Of a DNA stretch of 64,000 nt, positions 57,741-64,000 are shown one piece after another. A model generated the notes under the pieces. The model was not told where the DNA came from and made no database searches. It worked only from the letters and a program-made list of their open reading frames with translations. Within the stretch, counting starts at the first letter, position 1. Every line of letters begins with the position of its first letter. A program made the position numbers and the translations under genes. The DNA comes from Sipunculus nudus. Taxonomy: Eukaryota; Annelida; Sipuncula; Golfingiida; Sipunculidae. Location of the stretch: assembly GCA_026874595.1 (NCBI GenBank), contig CM049320.1, positions 16,936,988 to 17,000,987 on the forward strand. Direction: 5' to 3'.

Positions 57741-60700
57741 TTTAGCTCAGCTGACTATAAGTCATCTGAGCTATAGTCGTGGTCCATTGTCCGTCCGTCT
57801 GTCTGTCCGTCCGTCCGTCCGTAGATGTGGCACGTTTTGAAACCGTAAGACCTAGGAATCCAAAATTCAGCATAATGTTAGATGTCCCCAAGATCTCCTA
57901 CCAAGCCGAAAACTGGGTCTTTGCGACTTCATTCCTTTGAGAAATTAAGGAAAAACCTCAATTTTTTATAAAAACCTATTTTCACACTTCAAGACTGCCT
58001 AATATCAAAACCACTCATCTGTTTTTCCTCATATTTCCTATAAAATAATCCTCTATATAATTCCTATGTACATGCCAGAAATTAGGTCTGTATTATATAA
58101 TTTAAAAAAGTTATGGGCCCAAACATAATGCATTTTGTAAATAATCAGGAAAGAAATTTTATCACTTAACACAAAACTTGTTAAAGCTAAGCACTTTTTT
58201 TTCCAGTAATATAACTTTTATTAATCAAAATTAAATTGTTTACCCAAAATAAGATCAAAATCTTTTAAATTTTTTAAAATATTAGCAAAAATAAAAAATT
58301 GGTACCTTAAATTTTGCCCAACTTTGACCATGGCACGTTTTTTTGCTGTAACTGCTGTGGATTTAATTTTCACAGCATGTTTTTGTTAGCATTTCAACTG
58401 TTAACACCAAAAATTTGAAACCAGTTGATCAAAAACTGTAGATTTTATTCAAGTTTTCAAGCACCATGTCACATATTGCTAGTGTTATGCAGTTTGCTAT
58501 AGCTCAGCTCCCGAGCTTCAGCTCTAAGTTCCTTAAATTTGGCATACAGTTGGATTTCTCCAAAATCCCCTACCATGCCAAGAATTTGGTCACTAGGACT
58601 TAATTCCTTCGAGATATCAATGAAAAACTTCATTTTTCCATTAAAAACCCATTGTTACACTTTAAGACTGCCTCATATCAAAACCACTGATCTGACTTTG
58701 ATCATATATAATATACATATTTTTCTATACATTCGCTATGCACATGCCAGAAATGATGTCAGTATTGTGTATTTTTTTTAAGTTATGGGCCCAAACATAA
58801 TGCACTTTTTTAAAAATCAAGAAATATATTTACTCACCTTAGATGAGAATTGCTGAAGCTGGAGACTTTTTGTCAGGAATATAACTTTATTTAATCAAGA
58901 TTCGATTGTTTACCTAAAATTAGATCTGAATTTTGCAAATTTTTCAAGTTATTAGCTTAAATAAAAAATCAGTACCCTAAATTTTGTCCAACTTTGGCAA
59001 TGGCATGTTTTTTTTTCTGTAAGCACTGTTGATTTAATTTTCACAGCATATATACATAAGGATTTAATCTTTTAAAATCTGAAATTTCAAAGGAATTGAT
59101 TGAAAAGAGTAGCTTTTATTCAAGTTTTCATACACCATGTCAAGTGTTGTTTACATCTAGCCCACCTAGTAGTAAAGCCTTCACTTGCATTATGTAACCC
59201 ACCCCAGGCAGCTTGTCTTGGCTCAGCTGGGCCACTACTAGCAGGCTTCTTCTCTGCCCTGCACACCCCCCCCCCCCTAGATGATGCATTAACTAGATGA
59301 ATGTTATAATTTTCTGTATTTCATTTTATTCTTGGCTATGTTACATTTTAGATTTTGTATTGTACCACCAGGGTTACAATGATTAAAGTGCACATTTAAT
59401 TGTGTCCACAAAGTGGTGTATTGCTATGAAAGTGTGGATGTTCATCAGATAAGTAATTCCTTCCTTGAGAAGAGTAAAAACTTCACAAGGTGTGAAATTG
59501 ACTATTAATTCCAGGAATAAATTAAAGCTTAGATTGTAATTAGCATAATGATATTGTTTGTCCCTCATTCAACCAACAGTGTGTATACTTTATTTGAAAA
59601 GATGTTTTTATTTTACCAAATTTACAGAATCTTATTTAATAAGTATGTACTGAAAACTCCAATGTGCAAAACTTTTTAATAGTGATTCAAGGATCTTGCA
59701 GATGCCATGTTGTGGCATTATTTTCTTTTAAATTTAGTTTAAAAATTTGTGATTTAAAAATAATAAAAATATATGTGTATGCATAATATGACCCAATACG
59801 AGCTACACTCTGGATGTATAATGATTGCAACTAAGAATTCTAATATTTTAACTTATATTTTCAGTGTTTTTTTAATACAAATTTATAAAACTTGTAAATA
59901 AAAAAAAATTAATATAAAAACTATTTTAATGGAAAAAGTGGATATGCTTAAATAATATATAAACTTAAATGTATTATTCCCTTGAATGTGAAATAAAGGT
60001 ATTAGTCCAGACCTAGGAATCCAAAATTCAGCATAATGTTAGATGTCCCCAAGATCTCCTACCAAGCCGAAAACTGGGTCTTTGCAACTTCGTTCCTTTG
60101 AGAAATTAAGGAAAAACCTCAATTTTTTTATTAAAAACCTATTTTCACTATCAGGGCTGCCTAATATCAAAACCACTTATCTGTTTTTCCTCATATTTAC
60201 CATAAATATTCCTCTATATAGTTCCTATATACATGCCTTAAATTATGTCTGTATTATTTAATTTAAAAAAGTTATGGGCCCAAACATGATGCATTTTGTA
60301 AAAAATCAGGAAAGATATTTGATCACTTAACACAAAAAACGTTAAAGCTATGGACCTTTTTCCAGTAATATACCTTTAATTAATCAAAATTAAATTGTAT
60401 ACCCAAAATTAGATGAAAATCTTTTAAATTTTTTAAAATATTAATAAAAATAAAAAATTGGTACCTTAAATTTTGCCCAACTTTGACCATGGCACGTTTT
60501 TTTTACTGTAAGTACTGTGGATTTAATTTTCACAGCATGTTTTTGTTAGCATTTCAACTGTTAACACCAAAAATTTGAAACCAGTTGATCAAAAACTGTA
60601 GATTTTAATCAAGTTTTCAAGCACCATGTAACATATTGTTTACATCAAGCTAGTGTTATGCAGTTTGCAAGAGCTCAGCTCCCCAGCTTCAGCTCTAAGT

Positions 60701-61850
60701 TCCTTAAAACCGGCATACAGTTAGATGTCTCCAAAATCCCCTACCATGCCAAGAATTTGGTCACTAGGACTTAATACCTTCGAGATATTAATGAAAAACT
60801 TCATTTTTCCATTAAAAACCAATTGTTACACTTCAAGACTGCCTAATATCAAAACCACTGATCTGACTTTAATCATAAATAATATACATATTTTTCATTC
60901 TCTATGCACATGCCAGAATGATGTAAGTATTGCATAATTGTTTTAAGTTATGGGCCCAAACATAATGCACTTTGTAAAAAATCAAGAAATATATTTACTC
61001 CCTTAACAAGGGCATTGCTGAAGCTAGAGATTTTTTTGTCAGGGATGTAACATTATTTAATCAAGATTCAATTGAATACCCAAAATTAGTTCTGAATTTT
61101 TCAAATTTTATAAGTTATTAGCATAAATATAAAATTAGTACCTTAAATTTTGCCCAACTGTGACCATGGCACGTTTGTTTCCCGTGAGCACTGTTGATAT
61201 AATTTTCATATCATGCACACATAAGAATTTCAGCTTTTTAGTTTAGAAAGCTGAAAGAAATTGGCCAAATATTGTAGCTTTTATTTATAGTAGCTGTTTT
61301 TTATGAGACCCTGTCAGACTTTGGCTCTCTCCAGCCCCTCTTGAGTCACCCCTTTGTTGACCTTGTTGACCTTTCATCAAATTATGCACGCTTGAGGCGA
61401 GAATCCAGGCAGCTTATGGCCAGCCACAGTTGATCCAGGTGTCCAACCCAACTCATCTAGTAGTTTTAACCAACAACATAACAATTAACAATAAATTAAT
61501 AAATTTTTATTGGTTTTTAATAACAAATTAAAGAAAAATAGAAAAGGAATTTGTTAGTTTATAATAACAGGAAATTAACTTGCAGTTACTGATGTTATAA
61601 GAATCTTGTATCGATGGGTAGAATGTCACATATTCCAAATAACACCATGCAGTCACCTATGGCATTTTTCAGTTCAATTTTAATGATAAAGAAGTAAATC
61701 ATATTATTCATTACCAATCATTAGGGATTATATGAAAGAAATTAATGATAGACAAAGATGCAGTTTATAATATTAATCTAGATTCCTACTGTGTTTAGTG
61801 TGTACATTGATGTGAAATTAGTCCAAAATGAATTTTTTACAGTTATTTTT
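57741..61850 (+). repeat. A-family copy 8, about 4.1 kb, four tandem monomers
   Basis: Starts TTTAGCTCAGCTGACTATAA with the hairpin and CCGTCCGTCCG. Monomers begin about 57850, 58515, 60010 and 60690, with a spacer (59280-60000) matching 26720-27400 inverted, and a tail (61000-61850) matching 5030-5864 inverted. Poly(C) at 59266-59277. The most complete copy in the window; it appears to contain the segments seen separately on the left. Confidence 0.7.
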
Positions 61851-62520
61851 AATATAAATAAAGGCCATAAAACCAGGTACTATGATCATTATTTAAATGT
61901 GTGAATTTTGTATATTCTGGATTCTCAACATCTTTGTTTGGTGAAAACTGAATAAATACCAGACATGGTGCGAATAGTTTGTAATTGTATTTAAATACGA
62001 ATATGATTATGTACTCCATTATAAAATTTCTTGCATAAAGAATGGGAATTCAGGTAAAAATGAAAGTATATAAATACTTGTGCAAATACTTTCAAAATGT
62101 ATTCATGAATGCATTCATGAATATATTCTTTAATATTATTTTAATAATCATATCAGTTATATTTCATTTTAAAAAATCATATGATTCTCTTATTATTTTT
62201 AATAAAAATTATATTTGGGACAATATTTGTAATTTTTTAATAAATAGTTAAACTCTTATATTATATGTTCTGCTTATAAGTTACATGGCCAAGTCATAAT
62301 CTGTGTGACAGTAGTACTCCATTTTTTAATAAAATAAATGAAATCAATCCTCTTCCCTGTCTCCAAAGGTACTATCAAAATCATACATAAGCTAAACAAC
62401 AACTCATAATACAGCTTATATTTATTACCACACAAAACCAGCATGTGCCTCATTTCTAAATAATATTTTTTTATCATATATAACAGCTGAGCGTCGTGAC
62501 CCATAGGTCCCTTGTTTATT
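61851..62520. other. AT-rich intergenic stretch ending in a D-family terminus
   Basis: Nothing recognised except CAGCTGAGCGTCGTGACCCATAGGTCCCTTGTTT at 62484-62517. Confidence 0.45.
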
Positions 62521-62745
62521 ATTCTAGGGGGTATTTACAAGCCCAATAAATCAGAGGATATAGGTCACAGTGACCTAATTTCAGATTTCCAAGGAGATTT
62601 TTTATTAACCTCCCTGGATGATCACTTAGAAGTTTCTAGTACCAGCAGTTACGATTTATGCCCCACTAACTGACAAACGGCCGAACAGACGACGGACAAA
62701 TCGCCATTCCTTTACCTGTTGACTTACAGTCAGCTGAGCTAAAAA
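62521..62745 (-). repeat. Short A-type repeat with a perfect AGGTCAnnnTGACCT palindrome
   Basis: Second copy of the unit at 30567-30800. Palindrome AGGTCACAGTGACCT at 62562-62576, GTTACGATTTATGCCCC, a GACGGACAAA tract, and a terminal hairpin ending GCTGAGCTAAAAATTG. Confidence 0.65.
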
Positions 62746-63150
62746 TTGTCAGTGTATCCAGTGGGTATTTTAGTGGGTATCAATATTTAGAATGAAACTA
62801 CTTAACTTGAGTCTAAAATACTGTTGTGCCTTGATGTTTGTGACCAAAATATAGACCATATTACTTACTATATTACATATTACTATATTACCATATAAGA
62901 CTAAACGGGAATGGAAACCTGTAGAAAAAATGGTCTTGAGACTACATCACTTTATTTATCTTTTGGAAGTGTATATAGAATGAGAATTCAGTGCCTTATC
63001 AACCAAGGGATTTTCTAATTTAAACATTTATTTTGCAAGGTATTTAATATGATTATTTATTGTTTTGATCTGCCTTACAGACCTGTGATGGTAAAATAAA
63101 GACTGCCCACCCGATAACTTTGTCATTTTAACAAAGTTTGTTCATTCTCA
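62746..63150. other. Intergenic, nothing recognised
   Basis: AT-rich sequence without coding or repeat signals. Confidence 0.4.
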
Positions 63151-63430
63151 AATACAGAAAAGCCTCTATACTGTGGGCACCCTTGGGACTGGTCCAAACT
63201 GCCCACTTTATGGAGGTGCCCACAATATGGAGGTCATAAGGATATAAATAAGAAGTAAAAACTTGAATCATCAAAAACTGCCCACTATATAGAGGTGCCC
63301 ACAATATGGACGTCTTGAGCAGGACATAAATAATAAGTAGTAGAAAAAACAGGACTATAAATATTTGCCAACTATATAGAGGTGCCCACTTACTGGTATG
63401 GAGGTGACCACTAGCAGAGGTTCTTAACTC
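63151..63430 (+). repeat. ~95-bp tandem repeat, about three copies
   Basis: TATGGAGGTGCCCACAATATGGA or variants occur at about 63200, 63283 and 63371, with AACTGCCCACT(A/T)TAT preceding. A related but looser TATGGACA/TATTATGGA pattern continues at 63840-64000 to the window edge. Confidence 0.6.
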
Positions 63431-64000
63431 TGCATTCCTTATTATTCTCAAATCAATAATTGCAATAGGAAAGGATGGATATTACATATATACAAAATTT
63501 AATGTAAAAATAATATAGATTAGGAGTTTTCCCGAAACTGCTTTTATTCCAACCATGAGCAGCTCCACCTTCAAACTGAACTCTTTGACAGGCAGGGCTG
63601 AAAATCTCAAGAGCAAACGATCTTAATCTGTCTGCCCTCTTTAACTTCTGCAAAACCAATCATCGCAGGCATTATAGATGTGGATTGCATTTTCTTAACT
63701 GTTGGGGGAGAGTGGATTTACATTCATCTAACAGTACATAATGAAGCCATTCAGACAACCAATGCTTCAGTTTCACACTTCTTCTGAACAAACATAAAAA
63801 CCATGTACAGTTACTTGCTCCTTCTAGACACCTCCCTATTGTGGATATATTTCTATACTGGATACCTCTTATATGGACAGTTCTGTAGTCTGTTATCAGC
63901 ACTTAATTATTATTGCCATATACCTATTATGGAAACATCTCTTTTATAGACTTCAATCTATTATTGACATTTCTATCATGGATACTTTTATTATAGATAT
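63431..64000. other. Window end, imperfect ~40-bp repeats, no gene called
   Basis: 63840-64000 has repeated TATGGANA-type words at roughly 40-bp spacing. Two minus open frames (63453-63659, 63672-63902) show no domain or clear splice support. Confidence 0.4.

Overview
The window is animal nuclear DNA: AT-rich, intron-split genes, long microsatellites, and several families of dispersed repeats that fill most of the non-coding space. The repeats suggest a bivalve mollusc. They include Helitron-like elements carrying 280-290 bp internal tandem repeats, which resemble the 'pearl'/HINE elements described in bivalves, and a tRNA-like SINE-type repeat. The taxon is inferred from repeat style only.

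Two protein-coding genes can be supported, arranged head to head. The left gene runs on the minus strand from a CpG-rich region near 34.3-34.5 kb (probable non-coding first exon, donor at 34302), over a 15 kb intron to a 4.1 kb coding exon (18987-14838), then smaller exons at 13514-13432, possibly 13177-13124, and 9830-9653; it probably continues beyond the left edge. It encodes a very acidic Ser/Thr/Glu/Asp-rich protein with two sets of internal repeats; I do not recognise the family. The right gene runs on the plus strand from 37242 to 51354 in five coding exons with consistent phases (368 residues). It has a signal peptide, a Cys/Lys-rich segment, a DHLRG motif, TPR repeats and a C-terminal membrane helix, and looks like a short membrane-anchored relative of TTC17.

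Layout: 1-9.6 kb is nested repeats (an A-family interspersed repeat, a Helitron-like element with a 288-bp array at 1-3.4 kb, and a Helitron-like element with GGTGGCGCCACC palindromes at 5.9-7.6 kb). 9.6-19 kb is the acidic-protein gene, with a five-copy ~260-bp array in one intron. 19.07-19.95 kb is a hAT-type non-autonomous element with an 8-bp target duplication. 20-34 kb is its long first intron (SINE-like tandem pair, degenerate arrays, more A-family copies). 33.8-37.2 kb is the shared 5' region with G25 and several (TA)n tracts. 37.2-51.8 kb is the TTC17-like gene, whose first intron holds three Helitron-like copies and an A-family copy. 52-64 kb is intergenic and repeat-rich, including a 4.1 kb inverted counterpart of the 5-8.6 kb repeat.

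No rRNA, canonical tRNA, CRISPR or transposase gene was seen. Most other open frames lie inside repeats or low-complexity tracts. The most notable unexplained signal is the amount of nuclear-receptor half-site grammar (TGACCT in DR0/DR1 arrangement, and one perfect AGGTCAnnnTGACCT palindrome) carried by the repeat families.
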